A DNA stretch of 64,000 nt from Incurvaria masculella (taxonomy: Eukaryota; Arthropoda; Insecta; Lepidoptera; Incurvariidae), in assembly GCA_946894095.1 (NCBI GenBank), contig OX335660.1, positions 6,081,001 through 6,145,000 of the forward strand, read 5' to 3'. Under the pieces are notes generated by a model that worked only from the letters and a program-made list of their open reading frames with translations, was not told the origin of the DNA and ran no database searches. Shown piece after piece: positions 1 to 9,745 of the stretch (the first letter of the stretch is position 1; each line of letters starts with the position of its first letter). A program made the translations under genes and the position numbers.

Positions 1-1863
1 CGTCCTGTGCAACTCGGATTTGCCACAAAAGGTGGAGCTGAAGCAGCAGTACATTCCGTACGAACTTATGTCAAAACATGTTTAACATCGGAAATAATGG
101 TTAAGATTGATGTACGAAACGCTTTTAATTCAGTGGAGAGAGATATCATGCTCGCGTCAGTTCAAAACAACATTCCAACCTTATACCCATATATCTGGCA
201 ATGTTATGCGTATCCATCACTTTTATTTTACAAAAATCAAACTTTAACTTCATCCGTTGGGTGTCAGCAAGGGGACCCGCTAGGTCCAGCAATATTTAGT
301 TTATGTATTCACAGTATCATAACAAAAATGATGTCAGATTTAAATGTTTGGTACCTTGATGATGGTATTCTTGGTGGTGATGCAGACAAAGTTCTTGGTG
401 ATTTGCAAACTCTGATTAGGGAATTTCAATCTATTGGGTTAACTTTAAATACGGAGAAATGTGAAGTATATTTTTTTGAATCAGTATCTGAAGAAAGGAG
501 AAAATATATTTTGGATAACCTTAACATTCTAAGCCCGGGTATACAAATTTTGAAAGATGAAAACCTATTCTTGTTAGGTGCTCCTTTAGTAGATAATTCT
601 GTAAAACTTCTAGTTGAAAACAAGAACCACTTCTTTAATTTTGTATCGAATCGCATGACGAATTTACAGCCACATGTTGCATTACTTTTGATTAGATTTT
701 GTTTTGGTATACCGCGTCTTACCTACTTTTTAAGATGCTGCCCTATTTGGAAAAATGATTCTTTACTGTATTTACTTGACGTGGAATTGAAGAAAACTTT
801 AGAAAAAATATTGAATTTAAATTTAGAATCAAGCTCTTGGAAACAAGCATGTTTTCCTATCGATTTTGGCGGAATTGGTATTAGACGACCTTCTGATGTC
901 GCACTTCCTGCATTCCTTGCTTCAGCTCATAACAGTATGAACCTCATAGGTAAAATTCTATTTCCATCACTTGGTGATTGTGAGGTTGACGGTTTGAATG
1001 AAGCAATCGAGAGATGGAAAGGTGTGTGTCCAGGAGTGGAATTGCCAGCGAGGGTAAAAACTCAATTCGGATGGGATAACCCGATTACCAAAATTTGTCA
1101 CAAAAAGCTTTTAGAAGAAAGTTCAGAAATTGACCGGGCTCGCATTCTTGGTTCTTCAGAAACGGAATCTGGAGCATGGCTCAAATCGTTTCCGTCTCCA
1201 AATTTAGGAACTCTCCTAGACAAAACCAGTCTGAGAATAACGATAGGCCTACGTATAGGCGTCAAACTGTGTCAACCACACGTCTGCGTTTGCGGCACTA
1301 GTGTCGATGCTTTGGGACACCACGGACTATCGTGTCAAAGGAGCTCTGGTCGAATACCCCGTCACTGTGGTATTAATAATATTATTAAAAGATCTTTGGC
1401 CACAGTGAATATTCCGAGCCTCCTGGAGCCACCAGGAATTAGCCGCTCCGACGGAAAAAGACCAGATGGGCTAACTCTAGTACCGTGGTGTCGAGGCAAA
1501 GCACTGGTTTGGGACGCCACGTGTGTTGACACGTTGGCTCCTAGCCACGTTTTAGCATCCTCCAAGTCAGCCGGGGCCGCCGCTAATACTGCCGCAGCAA
1601 ATAAAATCAAGAAATATGCGTCTGTGCGTGACCACTTTGATTTCCTTGCGTTCGCTGTGGAAACGCTTGGCGCATGGTCATCGGATGCGAAAAGTTTTTC
1701 TGACTGCATTGGAAAACTGCTTATTGAGAAATCCGGTGACCATCGCGCTAAGACATTTTTCATACGGCGAATTAGCATGGAAATTCAAAGGGGAAACGCA
1801 CAGAGCATTTTAGGTACTATGGGCAGCTCGGCGGGCATGGAGGAAATTTTCTATTTAGTTTAG
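1..1863 (+). CDS. Non-LTR retrotransposon reverse transcriptase ORF, 5' end outside the window
   Basis: The frame is open from base 1 to the TAG at 1861-1863, about 620 codons without a break, so the true start lies upstream. Reverse transcriptase motifs appear in order: block A IDVRNAFNSVER near 110-145, block B GCQQGDPLGPAIFSL near 262-305, catalytic WYLDDG near 348-365, and block D GLTLNTEKCEV near 434-470. The C-terminal third has a CxC...H...C cluster (about 1285-1335), then KRPDG (about 1456-1470), WDAT and AVETLG, a layout suggesting a PD-(D/E)XK restriction-like endonuclease of the R2/R4/NeSL type. That class is my inference; an APE-type LINE is not excluded because the N-terminus is missing. 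It sits in the same orientation as the host gene. The unbroken frame implies a young copy. Confidence 0.88.
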   Translation, partial: RPVQLGFATKGGAEAAVHSVRTYVKTCLTSEIMVKIDVRNAFNSVERDIMLASVQNNIPTLYPYIWQCYAYPSLLFYKNQTLTSSVGCQQGDPLGPAIFSLCIHSIITKMMSDLNVWYLDDGILGGDADKVLGDLQTLIREFQSIGLTLNTEKCEVYFFESVSEERRKYILDNLNILSPGIQILKDENLFLLGAPLVDNSVKLLVENKNHFFNFVSNRMTNLQPHVALLLIRFCFGIPRLTYFLRCCPIWKNDSLLYLLDVELKKTLEKILNLNLESSSWKQACFPIDFGGIGIRRPSDVALPAFLASAHNSMNLIGKILFPSLGDCEVDGLNEAIERWKGVCPGVELPARVKTQFGWDNPITKICHKKLLEESSEIDRARILGSSETESGAWLKSFPSPNLGTLLDKTSLRITIGLRIGVKLCQPHVCVCGTSVDALGHHGLSCQRSSGRIPRHCGINNIIKRSLATVNIPSLLEPPGISRSDGKRPDGLTLVPWCRGKALVWDATCVDTLAPSHVLASSKSAGAAANTAAANKIKKYASVRDHFDFLAFAVETLGAWSSDAKSFSDCIGKLLIEKSGDHRAKTFFIRRISMEIQRGNAQSILGTMGSSAGMEEIFYLV

Positions 1864-1985
1864 GATAGTATTAGTTGTTAGTTTATTATAGTAAGTTGTT
1901 AGTTTAATTTTGTTTAGGGATTATGTTGTTTTTGTTCAAACCTTAATTTAACCAATATATCAATAAATGTAACTGTTCCAATTTG
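1864..1985 (+). mobile_element. 3' UTR of the non-LTR element
   Basis: AT-rich, TTAGT-rich sequence directly after the reverse transcriptase stop, with AATAAA at 1962-1967. There is no long poly(A) tail, and the 3' edge is uncertain because I cannot see the matching 5' target duplication. Confidence 0.5.
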
Positions 1986-2310
1986 ATAACGATTTCAGAA
2001 GTGGCCCCATCTGGCAGATATGTTCCATCTCCCTCTAACTCGCGGTAGTGGTACTTGAGTTGACGTCTCACTCCCACGCTTTGTTCGTCTTGTAAGCACA
2101 GCGCGCTATGCCAGGTCTATGGTGCACACATACTGAGGAAGGCGACTCCGACGTCTTCACTGATGTTCCATTTGCCCAAACCCCTCCCGCGTGTCACCAC
2201 AAGAGGAATCGGGACATTAAACATGGCGGACGTTTATGGAAATTCAAGTCTTGTGCGAATAATGGTCAGATCTTCCGTGATCTGTGGATTACTGTAATCG
2301 TGATCCCCGT
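1986..2310. other. No gene or repeat recognised
   Basis: Between the retrotransposon tail and a degenerate tandem repeat. Short frames here have no recognisable motif. Presumed intron or 5' flank of the CRACD-like gene. Confidence 0.4.
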
Positions 2311-2700
2311 AATTAATTTCCAGTGTCCTACAAATAAGCACTGCCTTCAAATAACCATTGAAAAAAAAAAAGCCGTAATGTGAATGCAAAAGTGGCCTCG
2401 TTACTTACTTCCAGTATTCTTCAAATAAGCACTTGAAGCAACCGGTATAACATTCAAACAGGATTAATGCAAATATGGCCACGTGATAACTTCCAGTTCC
2501 CTTCAAATAAAACTGCCTTGAAGCAACCTCTGTACTTACAAATCCTGATTAATCAAAATATGGCCTCGTGATTAACTTCAAGTACCTTTCAAATCAGCAC
2601 TGCCCCAAAGTATCCCTTATACATTAAAATCTCGTAAGATTAATCCAAACATTGCTGCGTGATAACTTCCAATATTCTTCAAATAAGCACTGGATTTCTT
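2311..2700. repeat. Degenerate tandem repeat, about 5 units of 82-91 bp
   Basis: The phrase TTCCAGTATTCTTCAAATAAGCACTG recurs in diverged form starting at about 2318, 2409, 2491, 2577 and 2667. Between these lie repeated ATGGCC(T/A)CGTGATAACTTCC and GAAGCAACC phrases. Old, diverged tandem array; no coding potential. Confidence 0.75.
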
Positions 2701-3195
2701 AGAAAATCGCAAGTAAAACTGAAATGCATCTATCACCTCGGGTATGCGGGGAAAATGCTTAAACACTGCATCAGGTGTGTGATCTGGCCTGTCTCAGCTA
2801 AATGAACCCACAAAAGTACCAGTCAAGTCGTGCCTTTTTTCCAAGATGGCCGCCGCGCTCTAGTGACGGAGCCGCCATAGTGGAGAGCGCTCAGCAATTT
2901 CCTGTGTTTGTCCTCAGCGGCGGTCCAGTGACCACGACCTTGCACCGCGACACCGCGGCCCGTGACGGGCCCAAATGGACCGCTTCTCCCATTGTCCACG
3001 TGGTGACGTCCGAAGCGATTTCACGCCGATTTGAAGCTAATGTTTTTGTCAATCGTTTTCCTAGGAATAAGGCGAATTCGTTTCGGAGGATGCGTTTTGA
3101 GACTCTATTTTTTTTTTCCTCAACATGTAATAGTAAGAGGTGGCTAGATTATTTCAAATGATCATGTAATTGCATGTCTTGAATGAAAAAAGTTT
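2701..3195. other. Unassigned stretch with a GC-rich patch
   Basis: Positions 2840-3010 are much richer in G+C and CpG than the surroundings and contain CAAGATGGCCGCC near 2841, which resembles a YY1/Pho-type site. It could be a cryptic promoter or regulatory patch just upstream of the exon array. A 119-codon frame across it looks like chance in GC-rich DNA and has no domain signature. Confidence 0.3.
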
Positions 3196-4109
3196 GGCGG
3201 AAGGGGCGGTTCCTGCGCGGTCTGCGGCGCATGTCCCGGCGGCGCAGCGAAGCCCGCGCAGCGTCCCCGGACCGCTCGCCGGAGCCCGACATGAGCCGCA
3301 CCACCAGCGAGCTGACTGTAGCTAGACTGTGACGGTCTCTGTTCGCAGGCGAGGGGCGGAAGGGGCGGTTCCTGCGCGGGCTGCGGCGCATGTTCCGGCG
3401 GCGCAGCGAAGCTCGAGCAGCGTCCCCGGACCGCTCGCCGGAGCCCGACATGAGCCGCACCACCAGCGAGCTGACTGTAGCTAGACTGTGACGGTCTCTG
3501 TTCGCAGGCGAGGGGCGGAAGGGGCGGTTCCTGCGCGGGCTGCGGCGCATGTTCCGGCGGCGCAGCGAAGCTCGAGCAGCGCCCCCGGACCGCTCGCCGG
3601 AGCCCGACAAGAGCCGCACCACCAGCGAGCTGACTGTAGCTAGACTGTGACGGTCTCTGTTCGCAGGCGAGGGGCGGAAGGGGCGGTTCCTGCGCGGGCT
3701 GCGGCGCATGTTCCGGCGGCGCAGCGGAGCCCGAGCAGCGCCCCCGGACCGCTCGCCGGAGCCCGACAAGAGCCGCTCCACCAGCGAGCTGACTGTAGCT
3801 AGACTGTGACGGTCTCTGTTCGCAGGCGAGGGGCGGAAGGGGCGGTTCCTGCGCGGGCTGCGGCGCATGTTCCGGCGGCGCAGCGGAGCCCGAGCAGCGC
3901 CCCCGGACCGCTCGCCGGAGCCCGACAAGAGCCGCTCCACCAGCGAGCTGACTGTAGCTAGACTGTGACGGTCTCTGTTCGCAGGCGAGGGGCGGAAGGG
4001 GCGGTTCCTGCGCGGGCTGCGGCGCATGTTCCGGCGGCGCAGCGGAGCCCGAGCAGCGCCCCCGGACCGCTCGCCGGAGCCCGACAAGAGCCGCTCCACC
4101 AGCGAGCTG
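3196..4109 (+). repeat. 159-bp tandem array of an intron 3' end plus partial exon, 6 copies
   Basis: Each unit holds an intron end (ACTGTAGCTAGACTGTGACGGTCTCTGTTCGCAG) joined to the first ~125 bases of the exon encoding GRKGRFLRGLRRMFRRRS. AG acceptors end at 3348, 3507, 3666, 3825 and 3984, exactly 159 bases apart each time. The first copy (from 3196) has no acceptor. Only the last copy continues past GAGCTG into CTCGCCGCC and a donor; in the others the exon runs into intron sequence and an in-frame TGA. Copies 4-6 look identical, copy 3 differs slightly and copies 1-2 more. These are partial exon duplicates, probably non-productive. Confidence 0.92.
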
Positions 4110-4138
4110 CTCGCCGCCGACCTGCGCCAGCGTAGGAA
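3985..4138 (+). CDS. CRACD-like gene, first visible coding exon (basic head)
   Basis: Follows the acceptor TCTCTGTTCGCAG and ends at GTCAGT (4139). It enters with one base pending and leaves with two. It encodes about 51 residues: an Arg/Lys-rich amphipathic segment (GRKGRFLRGLRRMFRRRS), then a Pro/Ser region (SPEPDKSRSTSELL) and LRQRRK. The basic-aromatic stretch could bind membrane or acidic protein surfaces, which is inference. The donor at 4139 is chosen because it alone gives a phase match to the acceptor at 4393; GTAGGA at 4132 would break the frame. It is the only complete copy in the 159-bp array. Confidence 0.82.
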
Positions 4139-4393
4139 GTCAGTACCTCTCCAATTATATTTTTAATAAGAAAAAGCATGTAATAATAAAAAGTTATTTC
4201 AAAAAGTGTGCTTGTTTTAGCCATCTACGTTATCATTACCATTTTCGTCGCGACTTCCTAGTCCATAACACCCACTGCTCGCGTTCTTAAATTCTCTATG
4301 CATTTGCAAAGGATAGTCGATTAGTTTGGCGATCGGACTAAAGGCTCAGTTCTCTAGGCGAGTAAACAACGATGGTGTTCTATCGTGTTGCAG

Positions 4394-4520
4394 AGAGGGC
4401 GCCTACAGCAGCGGCCTGTCCGTCTCGCACGACTCCGTGTTCACTGGGGACCGCTCCGGGGACGACTCGAGCGACGAGCGGCCGACCCCGCCGCACCTGG
4501 CGCTCTCCAGCGGCCACCGG
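4394..4520 (+). CDS. CRACD-like gene, exon with SHDSVF motif
   Basis: Follows TGTTGCAG and ends at CGG|GTCAGT. It encodes 42 full codons beginning EGAYSSGLSVSHDSVFTGD, then an acidic SGDDSSDERPTPP run. SHDS(V/I)F is a conserved motif near the N-terminus of CRACD/KIAA1211 proteins and in related SHDS-bearing actin regulators; it is a plausible phosphorylation or docking site. It ends in phase 0, as does the next exon 28.3 kb away. GC content (~65%) is far above the flanking intron. Confidence 0.85.
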
Positions 4521-4916
4521 GTCAGTGAACAATTATAGGGCTAGAACCGGCTAGAAGTGGTGCGGCGTGACCTATGTTACCACGCTTGTACCATCGACGA
4601 CATAAGTCCAGTAGCACCCTCCGGTCGGGTTTGTGCACACGTGGCGTGCCCCTTCCCCCGCCGACCGGTCTGCAGGCGGGGGGGGGGGGGGGTGGGTCCT
4701 ACCGCAAGCGGCGCGGGCGGTGCAATCCCCTCCTCCCGCTTCATCTACGCGCGATGCGAGCGCTTCATAGCGATCGCTCTGCAAAGTGCCACTGGACTTT
4801 TGAATGCGACCGTACATGCTGATCAAAAGCGCGGGGCTGAGAAGAGCGTAACTGGATATGAATGGCTAATTAATACCACACCTATTTATATATTGATTTA
4901 TTAAGCCAGTTTACTC
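4521..4916. other. Start of intron 2: GC-rich patch with a G run, no gene
   Basis: Contains a run of 13-14 Gs near 4679-4692 and scattered GC-rich sequence to about 4770. Overlapping short frames on both strands are compositional artefacts. The G run may be misread in sequencing. Confidence 0.4.
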
Positions 4917-5298
4917 ACTCGGCGGCGCGTACCAGAGGCCCGGGTTCAATACCAACTTGCACCACTGTCTTTCTCTTTCAGAGTTCGATAAGTGCATTTC
5001 GTCACGAATGCGAGCTGCTCCATGGTTCGGAATCCATGTAAAACTGTAGGTCCCCTTCCCCTACTAGGTGGTAGGGTTAAGGCCCGCCCGGGTTGGTACC
5101 ATCGCATTGGATGAAAGGATGGTCGAAGCGGCACTGAAAAATTGTCCGTGTTTTCCATCCAGTTCAATGTAGCCGTGCTCATAAAGGGAAGGTCCTGGCA
5201 TGGCACCTAATTCCTTCGGGAATGTGGTGTATTGGGCTAATATCATAACGGTAGTTGTGTGGTATTAGCCATCCATGTCAGGTCGCATAAAAAAAAAA
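4917..5298 (+). mobile_element. tRNA-headed SINE, nearly full length, poly(A) tail
   Basis: Box-B-like GGGTTCAATACC (about 4942) is followed by the shared body: GAGTT.GATAAGTGCATTTCG, CATGTAAAACTGTAGGTCCCCTTCCCC, GGGTTGGTACCATCGCATT, TTTTCCATCCAGTTCAATG, GGTCCTGGCATGGCACC and GCCATCCATGTCAG, then A11 (to about 5298). This copy defines the body used to recognise the others. Confidence 0.85.
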
Positions 5299-5379
5299 AC
5301 TTATACAAACAATTCTTATAAATTACTTTTTAAATTTTTATTTTTAAATGTAACCCAGATTTTGGGCTTGCTGGCCTTC

Positions 5380-5612
5380 CATGTGGACATGGGGTCCACA
5401 CCACACCTACTGTCATAATTTTAGCCTAACACACCTCATAGGAACTAGCTGCCATGCCAGGACCTTCCTTTTACTGCACAGCTACATTGAACTGGATGGA
5501 AAACACGGACACGGCTACCATAGCCGCTTCACACGTTCATTTAATGAGATGGTAGTAAGGTAGTAAGAAAGGGCACTTACAGTTTAACGTGGAATCCGAA
5601 CCACGAATCCCT
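5380..5612 (-). mobile_element. SINE fragment, inverted
   Basis: Reverse complement of the SINE 3' body: GACATGG, TAACACACCTCATAGGAACTAG, GCCATGCCAGGACCTTCC, TACATTGAACTGGATGGAAAACACGG, then GTTTAACGTGGAATCCGAACCACG. The middle is deleted. The CGTGGAATCCGAACCACG end is closer to the 5S-headed subfamily. Confidence 0.75.
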
Positions 5613-6095
5613 TAGTGGACTCTTACGATGCACGTATGCACGGGAAGAAATTCAGTGTGACCAATTGTATTAATTTTACGTGCTGGAACTCACACAGCAC
5701 ACACACTCAGTCGGTTGCGCCGGCTAGTCAGTTCGCTTACGAATTCGTTCGAATGTTCTCGAATTCCTACGACGAAAATTCAAAATCAACGTCAACGTAT
5801 GATTAAACACGTCACTTTGTGTGGACAGTGTGGAAGGAACTTACATGGTTCACTAAAAGTGACTTGTTTGATCATTGATTAACTCGGCCGTTTCTTCGTG
5901 CAATCGGGGCTAAGATCTGCACAGGACGCCATTTAGCGCAACAATAGTTCAATGTTGCGCGTCCCGATTTCGTTAGCTAACTGACTGACTTTTCTGTCGC
6001 CACTCCCGTTACTCTATGGCTACTACCCACGGAGGCTAATATTTCATATTTCAAATTATTTATTCAGTAGAGAATTTTACGATTAAACCTGCCGC
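5613..6095. repeat. Possible old foldback element, otherwise unassigned
   Basis: Includes GTTCGCTTACGAATTCG near 5729 and GCACAGGACGCCATTTAGCGCAAC near 5918. Related phrases recur near 34395-34440, 56435-56450 and 56905-56920. This suggests a dispersed family of unclear limits. Confidence 0.35.
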
Positions 6096-6456
6096 CATTA
6101 TATTAGCCCAACACACCGCATCATCTGCCATCCCAGGACCTTCCCTTCATGGGCGCGGCCATATTGAACTGGATAGACAACGGGAAAAAAACAATTAGTG
6201 CCGTTTCGATTATCGTTTCATCTAATGATATTGTACCAACATGGTCGGGTTTAACCCTACCACCTAGTAGGGGAAAGAGACCTTCAGTTTTGCATGGATT
6301 CCGACCAATGAAGCAGCTCGCATTCGCGACGAAATGCACTTATCCAACTCAGAAAGACAAATAATGTGGTGCATGAACGTGGCGAGGGTTTGAATCCAGA
6401 ACTCTGGCGTGCAAGGCAAGCCCTTGCGCCACTAAGCTAAGAGCCGCTCAAGTGCT
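6096..6456 (-). mobile_element. tRNA-headed SINE, inverted, nearly full length
   Basis: Reads as the reverse complement of the SINE body from TATTAGCCCAACACACCGCA through CTACCACCTAGTAGGGG to the tRNA-like head (TTTGAATCC near 6392; GCGCCACTAAGCTAAGAGCCGCTC at 6426-6449). Internally diverged and slightly deleted. Confidence 0.8.
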
Positions 6457-7535
6457 GTTGGCAGCTCAGATGTGTTTTGTGTCATGACAGTCTGTGGGAT
6501 ATTATCCATATCTATGTCTGTAATTAGACAACACAATTTATGTTCAAAGCATACATATTTTAAGAGCGACGGAACATATGAAGTAGAAAAGTTACATAAT
6601 CTACCGTGTAGTTTATTTTAGCTGTACTTACATCAACTGAGCAGTAAAGGGAGAAGTCGGAGTTTATTGAAAAAAAAAAAACAAAATGTTTGCGCACTTA
6701 ATGTTTTCGTTGGGCAAACCTGATTTTGGACGCCGGATTCCCATACAATTATATGGTCATTTTGACCATAGGAAATGCTCGATATCGACTGCATGCCACT
6801 TCTCTTTTCGCTCTCTTCAGTGGTTTTATCATTGCTATAAATTTGCGACCAACTTTGGGGCATCACGAACATTGAGTACAGCAATAATCCGACAAATAGA
6901 CTGAGATACTACTAAATAAATTCAATTTCTATTTTCGACCAACATTATTCGCAACAGACTGTAATAAATAAGTAAATGATTGGCGACCAAAAGGCCAATG
7001 GAGCTCAGACAAAACTTACGCCGTACGCCTGATCAAAACGCGATAGCAATTAACCAGACGAACGTTAATGTGCTGTCGCGGAGCTGCGCTAGGGACTCCA
7101 GGACGGTCTTGAGATATTTATATTTTTTAGATACAAGTATCGATAAAAAGTAATTACAGAACAGTTTATCTATATGTTAGAAGTTCAACAATATTAATGA
7201 AAATGACTGTAAAGTATAAGAAAAACTCAATTCACTGAGTATATTACATTGACAGAGAATTAATAGTGTTATTCTAAACATGGCAATCGTAAGATTCGTC
7301 AAGGTGGTAAACTGCACATCAGGTATCAATATTATGAGGAAATACTGCAGTCTTCCATGTCCACAGCAAATCCATGTCCTGCCATGCAAATGTTACAGTG
7401 CATTGAAATAATAGATTGCCTACAGAGAACAGGCGTATCCATAGACATCGACGATGAGTAGACTGGATCAAGAAACTCGCGCGACATAGTTCAAAGCGGT
7501 TACTGATAGGTTTTTTATGTAAAGCGCGTACGCTA
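6457..7535. repeat. Intron sequence with one dispersed-repeat copy at about 6715-6860
   Basis: The segment around CATACAATTATATGGTCATTTTGACCATA...GCATGCCACTTCTC...TCTCTTCAGTGGTT also occurs near 36530-36620, so it is a two-copy dispersed repeat with a small palindrome. The rest (6457-6700, 6870-7535) shows nothing I can name. Poly(A) of 12 lies near 6671. Confidence 0.5.
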
Positions 7536-7605
7536 CCACCTAGCAAGTAGGGAAGGAGACATTATGTTCTGTATGGGTTCCGAACCAAGCGATGACCCGC
7601 AATCT
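7536..7605 (-). mobile_element. Short SINE fragment, inverted
   Basis: CTACCACCTAGCAAGTAGGGAAGG followed by GGGTTCCGAACCAAG corresponds to the middle of the SINE body. Only about 70 bases survive. Confidence 0.5.
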
Positions 7606-8292
7606 CAACGTAAATGAGCAATCCTAGTGAGTTTTCGGCGTCAGTACGAATAATGTCACCCTTGCGTATGACCATGACCGAGGGGCTAGTCAGTGGAGAA
7701 AAAAGGTACACCAGACTATCAGTAGTCAAGATTACCAGGATTACCTTGTGATTTCCAGACTTCCAAGGATTTGCAAGGATTTATAAGGACTTCTAGAGAT
7801 TACCAAGATTCTTAAAGGACTACCAACATTTTCAGATTTCATGGACTCTAGACCACCCAAAATTACCATGAAATTAATAGGATTTCCCTGGATTACCTTA
7901 GGATTACTCTGGATTACATAAGATTTGAAGATTCCTCGGACTCCCACCTAAGATTACCTGAGATCACCAAACAAATGTACACCAGATTCCCTAAGCAACT
8001 GACCCTACGGGTTGGACATTGGGTGCGAATCCCCGAAACAGCATATGGCAGTCGAATCCCCAAAACAAATCTCGGCCAAAAATGACATGAGTACTCAGCT
8101 CTGCGGTCGCTGCACGTCGCGTCGGATGAGTTTCGCACCAGGAATGCAAGCGTGAAGGTACGCGGCAGTGAGCGCGTGGCCAGACGGGGAAAAGTAGCCT
8201 CGGTCGGCAACACTCTCACGCCGGAATTCCGAGCGAGATTGGCGGACCGCGAAACTGAGATCCGCTGTTCTGTGGACGACTCGCGTCACTGG
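7606..8292. repeat. Short-motif degenerate repeat, then unassigned DNA
   Basis: From about 7725 to 7970 a GATTACC/AGGATTAC/AAGGATTT motif recurs irregularly, a decayed simple-sequence array. From 7975 to 8292 I see nothing assignable; the overlapping short frames on both strands lack motifs. Confidence 0.5.
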
Positions 8293-8590
8293 AGACAAAC
8301 AAAGAAAGGAGTTTTGTTAAGCCGCTCGTGCCTCAAGGGCAGGCGGATTTGCCTTCCATCCTAGAAGATCAACAAAGAAAGGAGTTTTGTTGAGCGGCTC
8401 GTGCCTCAAGGGCAGACGGATTTGCCTTCCATCCTAGAAGATCAACAAAGAAAGGAGTTTTGTTGAGCGGCTTGTGCCTCAAGGGCAGGCGGATTTGCCT
8501 TGCATCCTAGAAGATCAACAAAGAAAGGAGTTTTGTTCAGCGGCTCGTGCCTCAAGGGCAGGCGGGACTTGCCTTCCATCCCAGAGGTCT
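8293..8590 (+). repeat. 73-bp tandem amplification of a SINE head, 4 units
   Basis: The unit CAACAAAGAAAGGAGTTTTGTT + GAGCGGCTCGTGCCTCAAGGGCAG + GCGGATTTGCCTTCCATCCTAGAAGAT starts at about 8293, 8370, 8443 and 8516. Its second part is the tRNA-like SINE head up to, but not including, box B. The last unit runs on into GGTCTGGGTTCAAACACCC and a SINE body. Confidence 0.88.
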
Positions 8591-8750
8591 GGGTTCAAAC
8601 ACCCGCCTCGTCCATGCACCCAATTTCTTTCTCTTTCTGAGTTGGATATGTTCATTTCTTTACGATTGCGAGTGGTTCCATGGGTCGGAATCCATGTACT
8701 GTTGGTCCCCCTCCTCTACTAGGTGGTAGGTTTATCCCAACCGGGTTGGT
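8538..8750 (+). mobile_element. tRNA-headed SINE, truncated by a LINE insertion
   Basis: Head AGCGGCTCGTGCCTCAAGGGCAGG, box B GGTTCAAACACC (about 8591), body GAGTTGGATATGTTCATTTC and CTACTAGGTGGTAGG, ending at CCGGGTTGGTA where LINE coding sequence begins. The missing 3' half is not found downstream of the LINE. Confidence 0.75.
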
Positions 8751-9310
8751 AAAAAGCATCTGCATTGATTGGCTTCATCAAACGAAACAGCAAGGATTTT
8801 AGAAATCCTCAAACAAAAGTAAGGCTGTATCAAGTGTATGCAAGAAGTGTGTTGGAGTATGCTTGTGTTGTCTGGAACCCGACTTATGAGAAGTACGGGA
8901 ACAGAATCGAAAAACTCCAACGCGCCTTCACAAGACACCTAGCTTTTCACACTACGGGCATCAGTCACAGAGCAAGCTACAATGATCGCTTGGATAGATT
9001 TGGTCTTGACACTCTTTCTAGCCGCAGATTTATGCTGGATATGACTTTCCTATACAAGCTCGCTAATAACCTTATTGACTGTCCCAATCTAGTAACTGAG
9101 CTGAACTTTACAGTACCACGCACCAATTCAAGAACACATAGTAGAATCTTCCAAGTTCCCAGAACGTACACCAATTTAGGTCGGCATGCAACTCTTCCTA
9201 GAATAATGAAAGATTTTAATGAACTCACACATAACACAGATGTGGACATATTTCAAGACCAACTAAGTAGTGTTAAGCGTTATGCATTGACTTACAAGGC
9301 ATTACTGTGA
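8751..9310 (+). pseudogene. 5'-truncated CR1/Jockey-like LINE, C-terminal end of pol
   Basis: Open frame to the TGA at 9308-9310. It encodes the region downstream of the RT catalytic core, with LEYACVVWNP, NRIEKLQRAFTRHLAF, YNDRLDRFGLDTLSSRR and LPRIMKDFNEL, the standard C-terminal blocks of Jockey/CR1-type polymerases. No YxDD motif is present, so the copy is dead on arrival. The frame is undamaged, suggesting a fairly young insertion. Confidence 0.88.
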
Positions 9311-9640
9311 ATCATTAAATCATTAAATCTCAACCGTCATTCAACTGCTGTTCAACTGTCATTATTTTTCCTTTACTTTGGTTTTTTACTTTTGTTGTTT
9401 ATTGTAGACTCTCTCATTTATGATGTTTTCAACTTATTATATATTTTTTTTATTAAATATGTTTAAATTGTGCACTCGGTGTTAGACACTGTTCTGAAAT
9501 GTTGTGTTCGCCTATAATTGGTATGCACACCAGAAATGTGCCCCCCACTATGTTTGCTATTATATAAAGTTTTCGTGTGTACACTGTTGGCGTACCTTTT
9601 GTAAAAAAAAAATAAAAAAAAAATAAATAAATAAATAATC
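9311..9640 (+). mobile_element. 3' UTR and A-rich tail of the LINE
   Basis: AT-rich trailer ending in A-rich (AAAT)n-like sequence at about 9600-9640. It completes the truncated LINE; no target duplication is evident. Confidence 0.7.
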
Positions 9641-9745
9641 AGATTTAAACACTCACTTGCCTCTACAGGAAAGTTACCACGCTAAATTACCTCGTCGGGT
9701 GAACATCAGTGATTATATCTAACGTTTAGTTGCGTTTCGTACAAT

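Noticed and set aside
3349..3825. Treating each array copy as an alternative coding exon
   Set aside because: Copies 1-5 lack the exon 3' end and donor, and each reads into TGA. A possible cryptic donor ACT|GTAGCT would leave the wrong phase for the next acceptor.
3149..4099. Minus-strand 316-codon Arg-rich repetitive protein
   Set aside because: It is the reverse complement of the exon array; it stays open because the period is a multiple of three and the DNA is GC-rich. No supporting start or splice context.
4131..4138. Alternative donor GTAGGA at 4132 for the first visible exon
   Set aside because: It leaves a one-base remainder that does not match the phase of the acceptor at 4393, whereas GTCAGT at 4139 does and matches the donor used by two other exons.
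4679..4692. G run as a functional quadruplex
   Set aside because: A single homopolymer run does not show the four-tract pattern clearly and may be a sequencing artefact.
8293..8590. CRISPR-like array
   Set aside because: Units are contiguous without unique spacers and carry a SINE head; eukaryotic context.
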